A stretch of 64,000 nucleotides of DNA, from assembly GCF_026914185.1 (NCBI RefSeq), contig NC_070563.1:4547001-4611000 (forward strand). Reading direction: 5' to 3'. Both the position numbers and the translations under genes were made by a program. Below the pieces are notes generated by a model, which saw only the letters and a program-made list of their open reading frames with translations, searched no databases and was not told the origin of the DNA. Below are positions 1 to 11,068 of this stretch, in pieces. The stretch comes from Puccinia triticina (lineage: Eukaryota > Basidiomycota > Pucciniomycetes > Pucciniales > Pucciniaceae). How positions within the stretch are numbered: the first letter of the stretch is position 1; each line of letters starts with the position of its first letter.

Positions 1-16
1 AAGACTATTGGCTCAC

Positions 17-731
17 GCAAATGCATGTCCGTTAATCGCCGCAATGGTAGGGATTGGGAACTTCAATAACTTGGCGTATAATGGATTCAAGACATCTGGA
101 GCCAAAAAAAACCAGTAAGGTTTTGAACCTGAAAACCACAAAATTCATAATTGAGTGATCGACATGTCAACCACTCACGTTGAAAGAAATGATCCAAGGC
201 CAAGGCTTCAGTCAGATCGAGACCGTTGCTGTAAATCCTGTTTTTATCTTGAGGGCCGCAGGTTACGATAGCGTATTGACCCGGCGTAAGCGGTGTCTTC
301 CATCCTGATCAAGAAAAACAGTAGCGATGAGTAATATATTTCTCTCCGACCATGAATTTTAAACGGATGATGCGATTCTTTGGACAAAATTTTGTCACTT
401 ACCTGTTGAGTTGGTCGATGGTTGTGCAAGCAAGCCAAGTAAGGAGGCTCTATACTCTCGTTCAACATCCAAGAGGGGTGCGATCAGCTACACATATGAC
501 CCAAACCAATGCAGTCACATCAAGTCAATAAAAAAAAAAACGTCAGGCGTATTTGAGGATGAGGGATGAGCTCGTAGGAGGACGCACACTTGATTGGATG
601 AAATGTTCGGTCATTCGGTTGTCCGGGCGAGCATGGAGTTCCAAAAGAAAGACGCCTGGATAGTCGGCCGGCTTGGTCAGAGTGGAGCACGCATAGCGGG
701 TCGGCGACGAGAGTGGGTTGACCAAGGCCAT
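17..731 (-). CDS. Enoyl-CoA hydratase/isomerase family protein (partial, 3' end outside window)
   Basis: Crotonase-fold enzyme, probably a delta3,delta2-enoyl-CoA isomerase or hydratase of fatty-acid beta-oxidation (peroxisome or mitochondrion). Four exons join in frame on the minus strand: 588-731, 403-487, 179-304 and 17-128, followed by a GTGAGC donor at the window edge. Family motifs appear in the right order: PDNRMT near residue 35, then IYSNGLDL (the oxyanion-loop region; this enzyme class has FSNGLDL), then PTIAAINGHAFA. The ATG at 731 gives MALVNPLSS and is the first in-frame Met of exon 1. The C-terminal half, with any organelle-targeting signal, lies outside. Family assignment is secure; isomerase versus hydratase is inferred from similarity to the ECI-like motif spacing. 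Confidence 0.85.
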
Positions 732-1422
732 GATGGGATTCCAATTCTTTCAAGCAACCTCGTAGGAGAACTCTGTTGTTGTTTCCGTGATGCTGGCTTT
801 TCTCAGCCTCGATTCTTTCTTCTCCCAATTAGGGCCCAGGGTAGTCTTGTTCGGGTTCCTGTGGCTGGCCGCCTCCCATGCAGAGAGCCCTCCGGGCGGG
901 GTCCCCCGGACCCTCCGTTCGAGAGTTAGTTACGGGAGGTTTGCGTTGCGGTATGTACACCGTCTACATGCACGCCCCTCTGCCAAATGATTGGAGTTTC
1001 AAGTGCAGCACGCCTGAATACATAGCACAACCATCGTCAAGCGCCTCAGAGCCGAAAGGTGATTCGGGTCCACACGTTTCGGGCTCCTTCGTTGTCGTGT
1101 TTTTGTCGTGGCGTATGAAAACGGACAGAGATGGAACCACAACCTCCCGCGGCCTGTTCCTAAGTCTTATCAAGGGCGCAGGATCGATCTTATCACTTTG
1201 AACCCAAACCACCTCTCCGCACACTCGGGCATTTGTTGAACCAATTTTACTACTAGCTCCAGATCTCTAAACTCATCTAATTCAGCTTGAAGCTAAAATT
1301 CCTTGCTACGTACGCACGCATACCCCATCCCAATTCTTGGAAAACAAGAGCAAGTTTTGCTTCAAAGATAATCTTCAAATCCGATTGCTATCATCGATAC
1401 ACGTTGACCGAGACTCGACAAA
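732..1422. promoter_or_regulatory. Divergent intergenic region
   Basis: This 691 bp gap lies between the start codons of the isomerase gene (minus) and the DUF3455 gene (plus), so both promoters must be here. I see short overlapping open frames on both strands without start context, splice sites or recognisable motifs, and no clear TATA box. It is probably 5' UTR plus promoter. Confidence 0.4.
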
Positions 1423-2065
1423 ATGCTATTTACTCTTAACATTAGATTGCTCAGTCTTCAAATTTTCCTGGTTTCTGGCGCGTGGTGTGCAGATGCCTTC
1501 ACTCTAAACAACTTACCTAGCCAGCTGGAACCTCTGGGCACCATGAAACTGAAGTATTTGGCCCATGGGAAGGGTAATCAATATTATGCATGCGACAAGG
1601 GGAGATGGACCCTAGCTGCTACAGGTACGCAGATTTTGTGATTCTTTAACTGAACCACGCGGAAAACCTTTCTAACCTTTCCAAAACTTTCTTCCTTTAC
1701 TTGGGTTGAATAAATGTGCTGAAAAAGTGGTCGAAGACAAACAATTGCAATGGGACGCGAGGTACACACCACCGAAGACACCAATCAGGCCAACCCAAAT
1801 CGTCGGAAATCATCCGTCCATGGGTAAAATGCAGCTTCCAGGTGGCCTCATCCACATCGAGAGAAAGCATCATGCACCCGATCCGAACCACAAGAGTCTT
1901 GATTGGGTACAGCTTGATGTCTTGGGATATAGCATGTTGAAAAGGATTTACCGCACCCACACTTCTGGAGGAATCCCATCCAGACCCACATGCAATCCAT
2001 CTGACCAGCCAATGGCAGTTGAGTTTTCTGCTACTGTGAGATTCAAATATCCTTTCATCTTTTAG
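1423..2065 (+). CDS. Secreted DUF3455-family protein
   Basis: Two exons, 1423-1624 and 1728-2065, joined by a phase-1 intron (GTACGC donor, AAG acceptor). The N-terminus (MLFTLNIRLLSLQIFLVSG...) is a signal peptide with likely cleavage before residue 25. The mature part matches the DUF3455 pattern: a G-x-QYYAC-x-KGRWTLAAT stretch at about residues 52-67, a VGNH-x-SMG segment, and a C-terminal IYRTHTSGG..C...FSATVRFKYP block. DUF3455 proteins are secreted fungal proteins of unknown biochemistry, often abundant in plant-associated fungi. The protein is about 179 aa, which is normal for a single domain. The function is unknown; an apoplastic role is inference. Confidence 0.8.
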
Positions 2066-3434
2066 AAAAACAAGATAAACTCACCATGTGTTGGGTTTTA
2101 TTTTTTTATTTTTATCACTCCTAGTGGTCTTTCTGGGCCTGAATCCAGAGACTGCAAGCCTTGAAAAACTGAGGATACCCAATCAATATTCCAATTCACC
2201 CTTTTGATTAAACCTTCAACCTTTACAGTTTTTCCCCAACTGTTGTTTACAGCTCTACCAATACACATTTTACATGATCATTGTATCTCCTAGGACTTTT
2301 TTCCAATTTACGTTTTTTTTGTCCCTTAGCCTCCTTCCCTGTTCAATCAAGTGGTATGTGTAAGGATTAGTATTCACCAATTAAGCTAGCCAGTCTCAAG
2401 CTAGAGGTATTTTTTTGGATGGCATATTCCTGTAGTGCCCACCCTAAAAAATTGAAACTTGCATGCAGGCCCTTGCCCCAGGGGCAACATAATGAAGGTT
2501 AATAAACTTCACCGGCTTTTGCATGTTGAGGGACACCAGGGACTGAAACAGCAACTAGGAAACAAAGGGGCAGTTGTAGCCTAGTTGTGTAAGCCTGGCA
2601 GGACCAGAGCTGGAAAAAAGGGGCAGCCATTGTTGCTTGGTGTCACCTGATGCCTGATGACAACTTATTTTTCCTAGTTTTTGTAGGAATACTGGCCAAG
2701 GGGCACGACACCCAACTCACAAAGTGAGGAAGGTGTCACAACCCACTTCAGCTGCGGAGGAAGGTAAGCAAAGCAAACCCAAATCCTCAGCCTAAGCTGC
2801 ACGCGCGGCGGGAAAACTGAGTGAATCTTTGTTGATACACACAGGTACCGCCACGACAATAAGCAAGATCAATAAAGCAGTAAACCACTGCCAATTGTCA
2901 CTCCTGGAAAGGATATCAGCAAACACCAAAGGTGAGCGCTGATTCCAGCCCTGGTACTGACAGGTCATAGCTAAATGCCTTGACCCTGCTAGCAGGTGAA
3001 CCGCCAAAAAGCCAGACCCAAAAACGCACCATCGTCAAAAAAACGAGTTCCAAAGACGGTGAGTAGCCGGGTTCCTCTTAAGCGCAGTCAGCAAGAGAAA
3101 TGGTCCTAAAAGCAGTGTACTGTGTTACAGGCAACAGCAGCGGAACCAGCTTGAGCAAACAACTCACATAGGCAAAAAGGAGGAAACAACCCCGGCCAAG
3201 TAAGCAACAAGGCAGACCAACCTGACATGGACAAGGAGAGACGGTGGCTGATCATCTGATGCTCTATGATAGATAAGCCAGCTTCAATAGAGCTCAGCTC
3301 CCACATCCCCATCTCCTCAATATCCCCAGTCAGCGGCCTCTCTGCCTGCTTCTAGTTGTTCCATTCTTTCAGATTTACAGTCTTGACGCTCAGGCCTCAA
3401 TCAACAGACTATCTGGAAGCAGGAAGAGCAAAGA
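2066..3434. other. Intergenic; probable leader or decayed 5' LTR of the Copia fragment
   Basis: No convincing gene. The right half (about 2690-3434) leads directly into the Copia gag and is the natural place for its leader and 5' LTR. I could not find LTR termini, a primer-binding site or a second LTR copy downstream, so no boundary is given. Short open frames on both strands look random. Confidence 0.35.
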
Positions 3435-4587
3435 ATGGCCAACATTGACAGAGACTCCAGCAGCTCCAGCAATGATGGAAAATCCTCCATGAAAGTGCCC
3501 CAATTCACGGGCAAGAACTTCAAAATATGGGAAGGCAAGGTTAGAATGACACTGGACGAACATAATCTAGTTCGATTCATCAATGATCCACCTCTGCCAA
3601 ACCCCTCCGGAAAGATGTGTTGAAAAATGATAAAAACCACTAACATCCAGTGCACAAACCTCTCCGACGGCGTATTCAACACAATTGTGAACAAGAACAA
3701 CTCCGGCAACCCTTACGCCCTCTGGCAAATGTTCAAGTCAGTCTACGCCTCTGACTCAATTCTCGCAGGCTATGAAGTATGGGCAAAGTGGGAGGACACG
3801 CAGTACAATGATGACATGGCAAAATACATCAAAGGAATCAAGGACTGTCTAGCTAAATTTGACTCACTCTCAATGGACGTGCCCGACTTTGTACATAATC
3901 TGCTGCAGTGTTATCAGTCAAATCACCAAGAAGAGGCCCATGTTGATGCAGAATCTTTTTGGTGACTTGACTTCTCTTGGTAAGCCCAAGATGCTCCTTG
4001 TAAAACTCAGTGAAATTGGAAGATTTGAGAAAACAGCTAAAGCAAAACCGACTGACGCCGTTGTTCCAGCCAGGACAGCACCGGCTACCAACGTGCCAGC
4101 AAGCAACAAGCAAAAAAGGCCGTACACCCCTGTAAAGTGCATTGGTGGCCACAACCCTGCATTGAAGCATCCACCCAAAGAGTGTTGGACACTACATCCT
4201 GGGATTCTTCAGAAGAAGCAAGAGGAAGAACAGAAGGCAAGGCTAGCAGCCAAGACAGCTGCAACCTCACTTCATACTTCCACAGTGCTCTCGCAAACAC
4301 AAAACAAAGACATCCACCCATCCTTTAGCTACCACCTGAATGCTGCTGAGCGGAAGAACCAGACCACCACTACCAAGCCTGTGTGCATTCATTGCCACAG
4401 GCAGCGGACCAGGAGAGCTGGTGGCCACGGCAAGGGGGAACGCAACATTACTGCTGGAGAACGGCGGATCACTCACCCTGAGGGACGCTCTTTACGTTCC
4501 AAAGCTCACTTGAAACCTTATCTTGTTTGTCCAACTAATGAAGTCAAAGGCCCTCATTCAAAACAACAATGGCAACTATGCTGTCAG
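3435..4587 (+). pseudogene. Copia gag-protease remnant (left half)
   Basis: The frame opens with MANIDRDSSSSSNDG and continues PQFTGKNFKIWEGKV, the typical N-terminal Gag (UBN2-like) start of Copia elements. It breaks at a TGA near 3621, where frame slippage is needed to continue, and reopens at 3627-3962 with a Gag body (YALWQMFKSVYASDS). A further shift follows near 3900. The region 4420-4587 resembles the Copia protease-to-integrase linker (LRDALYVPKL). The coding sequence runs straight into the hAT insertion at 4588. With one copy of the 7-bp target duplication removed, the frame continues at 11076, which proves that the two halves were once one element. Confidence 0.8.
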
Positions 4588-4904
4588 CAACTCTGCAACA
4601 AATACAATACACGTATTTGTATATTGCAAGTATTGTATATTTTTGTATATCATATACACTGTATTTGTATTGCATTTTTTATGCCATACAATACAATGTA
4701 TTTCTCTAATTATGTATTGGACTTCCAATGCAATACAGATGCAATACATCAGGTTTTAGTGATGAACTCCCCAACAAACAAACATGTATTGGGTCAGATG
4801 ACTGGTGTTGATTCCCCCTGGACATAAGCATAAATTAGAATAACTATTAGCATATATCAGGTACTGCTTGGCAGGTGAGCCGTTGGCCCTGATTGGCAGC
4901 AACC

Positions 4905-5375
4905 GGGGAACCCCGGGGAGCCCCTCATCCCGCGTTCAACCGGACCGGTCGACCCCCATTGCACACAAACCCGACGGGCTGCTTGTCTTGCACCTATCTC
5001 CGTCTGCAGCCAGGCACTCCTCAACGCCCTCCTCCCAACCACCGACTCCGGTCGACCCCCATCGCACACGCACCTGACGCCGGACGGGCTGCTCGTCTGG
5101 CCCACCTGTCTCTTTCTGCTCAGCCAGGCCCTCCTCGACGCCCTCCTCCCAACCGCCAACTCTGGTCAACCCCCATCGCATACGCCCGGACGGGCTGCTT
5201 GTCTTGCCCACCTGTCTCTGTCTGCTCAGCCAGGCCCTACTGCCAACCGCCGACTCCGGTTGACCCCCATTGCACATGCACCCGACGCCGGACGGGCTGC
5301 TCGTCTCGCCCACCTGTCTCTGTCTGCTCAGCCAGGCCCTTCTTGACGCCCTCCCCCCAACCGCCAACTTTCACG
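4905..5375. repeat. GC-rich minisatellite, about four 105-115 bp units
   Basis: Tandem units share GACGCCCTCCTCCCAACC, then GACCCCCAT.GCACA, GACGCCGGACGGGCTGCT and CTGCTCAGCCAGGCCCT. Copies start near 4930, 5020, 5135 and 5240, with a partial copy at 5346. Units differ by substitutions and by small deletions: the third copy lacks most of the first block. It lies in the 5' non-coding part of the hAT element and is much GC-richer than its surroundings. Open frames across it on both strands result from unit lengths divisible by 3 and are not genes. Confidence 0.85.
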
Positions 5376-5802
5376 CTGAGACCGAGCACATCCTGCTACG
5401 CGAACTTGTCAATCTATTTAGTGTAGCTGTATAGCTGTCGACTCTTGGCTCAATCTTTAGGTAAGCCCACCCTTATTCCCTTAAATACAACATATTCCTG
5501 CCCCCAACGTCCAAAGTACTGCACTGTGGTGCGCAGCCAGGGCGAAATTGTCTCCTCGCCATGTGTTGTGGGGCCAAGTGGAAACCAGTTTAGTTGCTGT
5601 GGGAACTTTGGCCCCTTCTTTGTGGGGTTGGGAGCGGGGATGTATGTATCTATGATTGTTGGTGTCTGATGCATGTGATTCTTTTTTTGCATTCACCAAC
5701 ACTGGGTCAATAAGATACCAGTAACGGTAACGTATTGATATCATATCAATTTTTGGTGTGTTATTGTTACCGTTACCAGTAACGGCAGCGCGTTACCAAT
5801 AT

Positions 5803-6448
5803 CAGCGGTGGGCAGATATGTTACTTTACGTTACAGCAGTGAAATTGGATAACATAACATCTTTTTAGTTATCCAAATTGGCCATTTTGGTAACATACAA
5901 AATTCTTGCAGTAAAGTATAGTAAAGTAACTTTTTTTCAACCTGATTTTTTATGTTTTTGGTAACGTAACTTTTTTGATATAGAGCTTTTTGTAAAGGGG
6001 GTTGAGATTATTGAAAAAAAGAGCAAGTTGGTATCATGTCTTTAGCTTATTGGTTAAGGCTTGCCTCTCCCAGGTTAGTGATGTTTAAAGGTGTGGGTTC
6101 AACCCTCACTCTGAACAACTTTTAATGTGGCATCCTGGCAGCATACTGAGTTTATGTGGTTGTTTAGTGTCAACTTGAGCAAACATCTTGCTCATATTGA
6201 TAAAAACAACCACAAATCAGGGCCTTTACCAGAAAGTTACACCAAAGTTACCCAAATCTGGGAAAAAATGTAACGTAACTGGTTTTGTTCAAAATAACCA
6301 GGGAACGTAACTAGATAAATTGGAGGCCATTTTCTGCAGGAGATATTGTAACTCCAAATTAGATATCTGTAACTAGCAGATAACGTAACTGTAAAGGTTA
6401 CGTTACCGGCAGAGTTATCCATTTGGAGAACGTATCTGCCCACCGCTG
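5803..6448. mobile_element. 646 bp MITE (hAT-like) nested in the non-autonomous element
   Basis: The terminal inverted repeat is CAGCGGTGGGCAGATA on the left and its complement, TATCTGCCCACCGCTG, on the right with one mismatch after base 16. Flanking direct repeat CCAATAT lies at 5796-5802 and 6449-6455. The subterminal regions are full of GTAACGTAAC-like motifs. No open frame. It contains a tRNA-like segment near 6043-6105. This is the innermost layer of a four-level nest: Copia, hAT, 1.06 kb element, MITE. Confidence 0.85.
6043..6105 (+). other. tRNA-like A-box and B-box (possible SINE remnant)
   Basis: TAGCTTATTGGTTAAGGC (6043-6060) fits an RNA polymerase III A-box and D-arm, and GGGTTCAACCC (6095-6105) fits a B-box and T-arm at tRNA-like spacing. 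I cannot fold a proper anticodon or acceptor stem, so it is not a functional tRNA. It may be a tRNA-derived SINE head captured by the MITE. Confidence 0.45.
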
Positions 6449-6913
6449 CCAATATTCAGTTTGAATTTTGTATTTTTTTTCAAGCCATTATGATATTGCC
6501 GCTGATATGAAGTCAATATTGCCGTGGTATTGGGATTTTTTTTGGCTCTTTTAGCCTTTTTTTGCTCTAATACTGTTGTTACCATGTTATCTGCGTTACC
6601 ATAACGGTAACGGTATGGTAACACAGATAACGTTTTGATACGCGCAGCGCGCAAAAAAACTTGTCACTGCCAACGGTAATGGTCCAATTAGGTAACGGGG
6701 ATTGATTCAATACAGAATTTGGCCCAATATTGTATTGAATTGTATCAACCCAGTGTTGCATTCACCCAACAACAACCTGGACTGCTTCCCAGACCCCAGG
6801 CCCAATGACCCTTCCAACTGATCCTGAAATCAACTCCCCAGAGCCTCCTCCCACTCGGCCCCCATCCCATTGATCTACTCAAAACATAACCCCCATCAAG
6901 TCTCATTCAAACT

Positions 6914-9900
6914 ATGTCTGCCCCAGCCCAGACAATCAACAATTGCTTCTCAAAGATCCTTGCAAGCAGCCAAATCAATCAGGTTCCCGGAATAAGAAGA
7001 ACCGGAAACATGTTTCATCCTTGTCTGCCCAGCGCTTGTCAAAGGCTCATTACTCTGCAAGGACCTTACCGACTGGGACTCCTAAGACGCCAGCCGCCTC
7101 AAAAGCAAAGCAAGAAAGAAAAATAGGACTGACCACTCCCTGTCCTAGATCAAAACCATATCTAATTTGGAATCCAATAAGGATGTTGCACTTATGGATC
7201 TGTCCCAGGACTCAGACAAGGAGAATGCTAAGGCCAAAAAACCTCAAGGGGCCAAACAAACCAATTTCAATGACATCAAATTATACTTCAATCCTCCAGA
7301 GTACGGCGAAGGCAAAGTAATCCATTTTTATCTATTCCTCTTACTCGATGTCTGCAAAATTACTAATATGCTTTTTTATTTCATTTCTGTTCCATCTTAG
7401 ACCACAGGATTGAAACTGTACTACCATTGCAAATGGTGCAAGGTTCTGTACAAGAAGGGTATGCACACCCGTTCAAATCTCTACAAGCATTGTGATGGGG
7501 ATGCCGGACAAAAACCCTGTCCATTTCAAAAAAAAGCTATCAAGAATGGTGCTAAACTACCGGTAATGGTCAAAGAACAAGAAGCAGAAAAAAAGAAGAA
7601 TCAAGCTGGTGTCTTAAACAGGTATACCCAAGGGGTGGCCTTTGAGAGCCAAACCTTGAACCAGATACTTGTCCTTTGGCTCATGTGATCAGCGCTTCCA
7701 TGGATTTGAATCAAGGATACTTTACTGACGATTTTGTTCAACTATGTATGCCGTGGTTTGAAGCTCTATTTGTGTATGTGGGCCACATTGGAGGCACATA
7801 GACTTTACATCAGTTTACAGGAGAAGTTGATTGGTAACTTCCAGGCAAGTCCTGTCCAATTCCCCAATCTCTGTTTTAATATTATCTTGCTAACTTGTCC
7901 TTGTCCTTTGATGCCGCAGTCTCTTAACTCAAAAATAACGCTCATCCATGATGTCTGGACCAAAAAGGGGAACCATCACGTGTTCATGGGAATTTCTGCG
8001 GCTTACATCACGGAGGACTGGGTCTATCAAATATGCCACCTGGGTTTAAAATACATATCCTGGACGCACAAGGGTAAGTATCTTGCAATTCCCTTTGCAA
8101 ATATCATTACCAAGTCCTCTCTACATGGATAAGCTTCTCTTTTTTTTGAATCCTTTGTCTTATACTGCTTATCTAACCTTGTTCTTTGTTTTTTTACATC
8201 CTAGCACAGACCACCAATTTGGGTTCAAACAACTGTACAATGACTGCCGAGGTTGATTGTATAATTGCCAGAAAACTCAAGATCAATGTTGACCTCAGCT
8301 CTAACCATATTCGATGCCTCTGCCATAAAATTGCCTTAATTATTTCAGCCAGACTCAAGGCAATTGGAACGGATACCAATGGCTTAACTCAATCAAAACA
8401 GAGCACTCTTGGATTTGTTCCAGAGCTCTTGCCAATTGCCAAAGAATCAGGTGGGGTCACTCAGGAAGTGGAAGGATTCAGGTCAGATGAATCAGACAAG
8501 GATCTTGAAAACTAACCTGGCGACAATGATCTTTCTGGAGACAACTTGCCCAACGCCAAAAATACTATTGCTTCAACGTTTGAAAAGGTTGACTTTGTCA
8601 TTCAACAAATAACCTCTTCAGCTTCAAAACAATCAGAGTTCAATGTATGGGCAAAGAAGCTGGATTATGATGGCCCCACTCTCATTGCTGGGTATGGGAT
8701 TAGATGGAACATCAAGTGGCAAAGCCGGGACCGCGCATATCAGGCCTGCAACATTGTCAACCAACTCATTGAGAACAAGAAGGATCGACAAGATCAACAT
8801 GGCGGTAAGAATTTCTTTCAAGATAAAAAGATTGATCGTGAAGACTGGGATGCAGTGAAGCGATTGAATGACATTCTTAGTGTAAGTTCTAATTTTACTT
8901 CCCCTGCTATTCTTTTGCGGAACTGAAAATTCATACAATCAAACAGGAATTCTACTTTATAACTAAAAAAAATGGAGGGAGATTATTCCTTGGCCAGACT
9001 GATGCTAGCTGAGTACAAGCACATAAAGGAGTTTCTTAAGGCTTGACTTGCATTTATGTCCAACCGAGAATTCCAATTGATGCTTGTCAAGATGATTGAC
9101 AAAATCAATACCTACATGGCAGAAGCATTGGATTGTGATGCAGTTATCTTGGCAACTATGCTCAACCCCGCCTTTCGACTTTCAATATTTCAACACTGGT
9201 TCCCTTCTTACAAAAGCTATGCCAAAGATCTCCTCCAGCAGAAATATGACAAACAAAAGGTAGACCTTGCAATTGAAGAAGAATCCAGACCCTCTTCTCC
9301 GCCAATTGAACCCAATACACAACCTTCAAACCACCAGCGCGCCGATATTGACTTTTTCCCAGGAGCAACACAATTCAACTCAACAGGAGAGTTGAACTTG
9401 TACCTTGGGGGCAAGCACAAATTGGTGCGAGCCCATGCTGAACAATGCCTTAGATGGTGGAGAGCAAGCAATTTCCTCTCTGTTGATTTTCATATCAGGT
9501 TTTAACTCAATAGTTCTTGTTTCATTGCATCCTTAGGAGCACAGTTCTGAATTTACGGTCCTGGCTTCCTTGTCCTGCTTGGCCACATTGGTGTAAGACT
9601 CAAAAGTGGTTGTGAAACCCTTTTGCTGAATGGAGAAGGGGATGAAGGAGGTGCAAGCTCTGCCCTTCTATACTAACAGCTACAATACCCACCAAGGTAA
9701 GCTTGGCAAGTTTTAATAAGTGATAGGAGTGGTTAGCTCAAGATAAGTTTCTTGTGACACAGTATAAAAAGGTTGTTATTCAGTATGTAAGGGTTGTTAT
9801 ATGTAAGTAAGAGGGTTGAGTGGGTACGTAAGTGTTTTGGGTGATGGGTGAGTATAAAACTTGATGAGTGATAAACTGAGGAACTACAAATGGGGGGTAA

Positions 9901-10703
9901 GAGAGCTCCTTATATAGACAAATGTGAGGGATTTTGGCTCCAGGGCAGCCCCTGAGTGAGGTATTTTAGCTGGCCTGGGCTGTACAACATGAGGGAGTTA
10001 AGAGGGAGTGGCTGTGTACAATTTATGCAAGGGGTGCATACATGAGGAGGGGCTGCGCCAAATGATGTCATAGTTCATGCAAGGGGCGCATAAGCTGTGC
10101 AGGGAATGATCATGTGATGTAATAAGACCAAACAAAGTGGAGTTAGGAGGAACTAGAATGTGGGGAACCATTCAGTTGAAGGGGCACAGCCTGCAGGGGC
10201 AGTGCTGCATGATGTCATGTACATAACAAACAAACCCAAACCAATATATGTAGTGGGGATAGAATGGTGCGGGGAAATGTGACTTGAGGCACCTGACAGG
10301 TGGTTGACTGGGTGCTACAGGTTGTCCAAAGGGCCCAACTTCCAGTGTAGCAGGGCTCCAGTGATGCTTCCAGTGGGTAATAGGGGTTAATTTAGCCGTG
10401 GAGTCCAATGGATGGTATCTTGAGGCCTTCTATATGTACATGAGAAAAAGTTTAATTTTTCACATTTTCGAGTACCACATCGGCCAGCGTTGAAAGATGC
10501 TTCTCAGCAGCAGCGGATGTTTGCGGACATGACAGGGGGAGTCTTGCACCAAGAACAATAGAGAGATTGGTGAGCTCTCACCAATGGTTGCATCAAGGAT
10601 TCAAGGCTGGCGGAGACTTTGAACAGGCTCAATCTGTTGTCTCACAGGGTCTTCTGGACTGGGAAGACAAGAAGAAAAAAGCTACTAGCACCAATGATCA
10701 TTG
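6914..10703 (+). pseudogene. hAT transposase gene, interrupted and degenerate
   Basis: Segments in order: an N-terminal basic region; a BED-type zinc finger (YYHCKWCKVLYKKG ... NLYKHC, about 7416-7480) joined to the exon at 7167 by an intron; an RNase H-like core start (ITLIHDVWTKKGNHHVF, first Asp, about 7930); a helical insertion with IRCLCHKIAL (about 8310); LATMLNPAFRL (about 9150); and the hATC dimerisation block with TSASVERCFS (about 10474-10510), ending at TGA 10701-10703. The Gly-rich and Trp-rich landmarks fit the hAT family. Several frame changes are needed and an 871 bp insertion at 9590 separates the core from hATC, so no active enzyme is made. The start is uncertain: ATG 6914 or an in-frame Met further on. 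Confidence 0.75.
9590..10460. mobile_element. 871 bp insertion in the hAT transposase gene, possibly a solo LTR
   Basis: CACATT flanks it at 9584-9589 and 10461-10466. Deletion of the insert plus one copy joins the LATF and SSTTSASVER segments of hATC in frame. The insert has no coding potential. It starts GGTGTAAGAC and ends TTTAATTTTT before the repeat. A TG...CA reading shifted by two bases would fit a solo LTR, but I cannot confirm this without a second copy. Confidence 0.6.
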
Positions 10704-11068
10704 ATCATCTTCATTTTTTTTATTTCTCTTTTCTAACACTTTCTTCTCCCCCCAGACCCCAGTGCCACCTTTCATCCCCCAATAACTTCTCTTAAAATTC
10801 CTCTTTGTTTGTATCCTAGCTAGCAACTGCAACACAACAAACAAGTCCCCCCAGGGCCCAGGTGGCAAATACAACATATACAGCAGATACTTGGATTGTA
10901 TTGCATTGGATTTCCCAATGCAATACAAATGTATTTTTTAATATGTATTGGGTTGACATGTACATTTGTATCTGTATTGCATCTTCCAGGCAATACAATA
11001 CAATACATTAAAATAACTTTGTATTTTACAAAAAATACAATACATGTATTGCATTTGTTGCAGCATTG

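Larger units (their letters stand above)
5697..6758. mobile_element. Non-autonomous inverted-repeat element (1.06 kb) inside the hAT
   Basis: The termini are CAACACTGGGT and its reverse complement ACCCAGTGTTG. The flanks carry the direct repeat CATTCAC at 5690-5696 and 6759-6765. The interior is AT-rich with repeated GTTACC/GGTAAC motifs near both ends and no coding capacity. It was split in turn by the MITE at 5803-6448. End sequence and duplication length suggest a hAT-type element, possibly mobilised by a related transposase. Confidence 0.8.
4588..11068 (+). mobile_element. hAT DNA transposon inserted in Copia, itself carrying nested insertions
   Basis: Imperfect terminal inverted repeats: the left end starts CAACTCTGCAACAAATACAA and the right end, read in reverse complement, starts CAATGCTGCAACAAATGCAA. 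Both are followed by several hundred bases rich in TATTGTATT. Flanking direct repeats CTGTCAG lie at 4581-4587 and 11069-11075. Removal of the element plus one repeat restores the Copia frame exactly. A BED-type zinc finger, hAT core segments and the hATC dimerisation motif are encoded inside. The 6481 bp length includes a minisatellite and at least three later insertions. Confidence 0.9.

Noticed and set aside
3859..4827. 322-codon open frame overlapping gag
   Set aside because: It uses a shifted frame of the decayed Copia gag and runs across the hAT insertion border, so it cannot be an ancestral gene.
4857..5426. Open frames of 100-177 codons on both strands
   Set aside because: They lie in the GC-rich minisatellite; the repeated unit itself gives the open frames.
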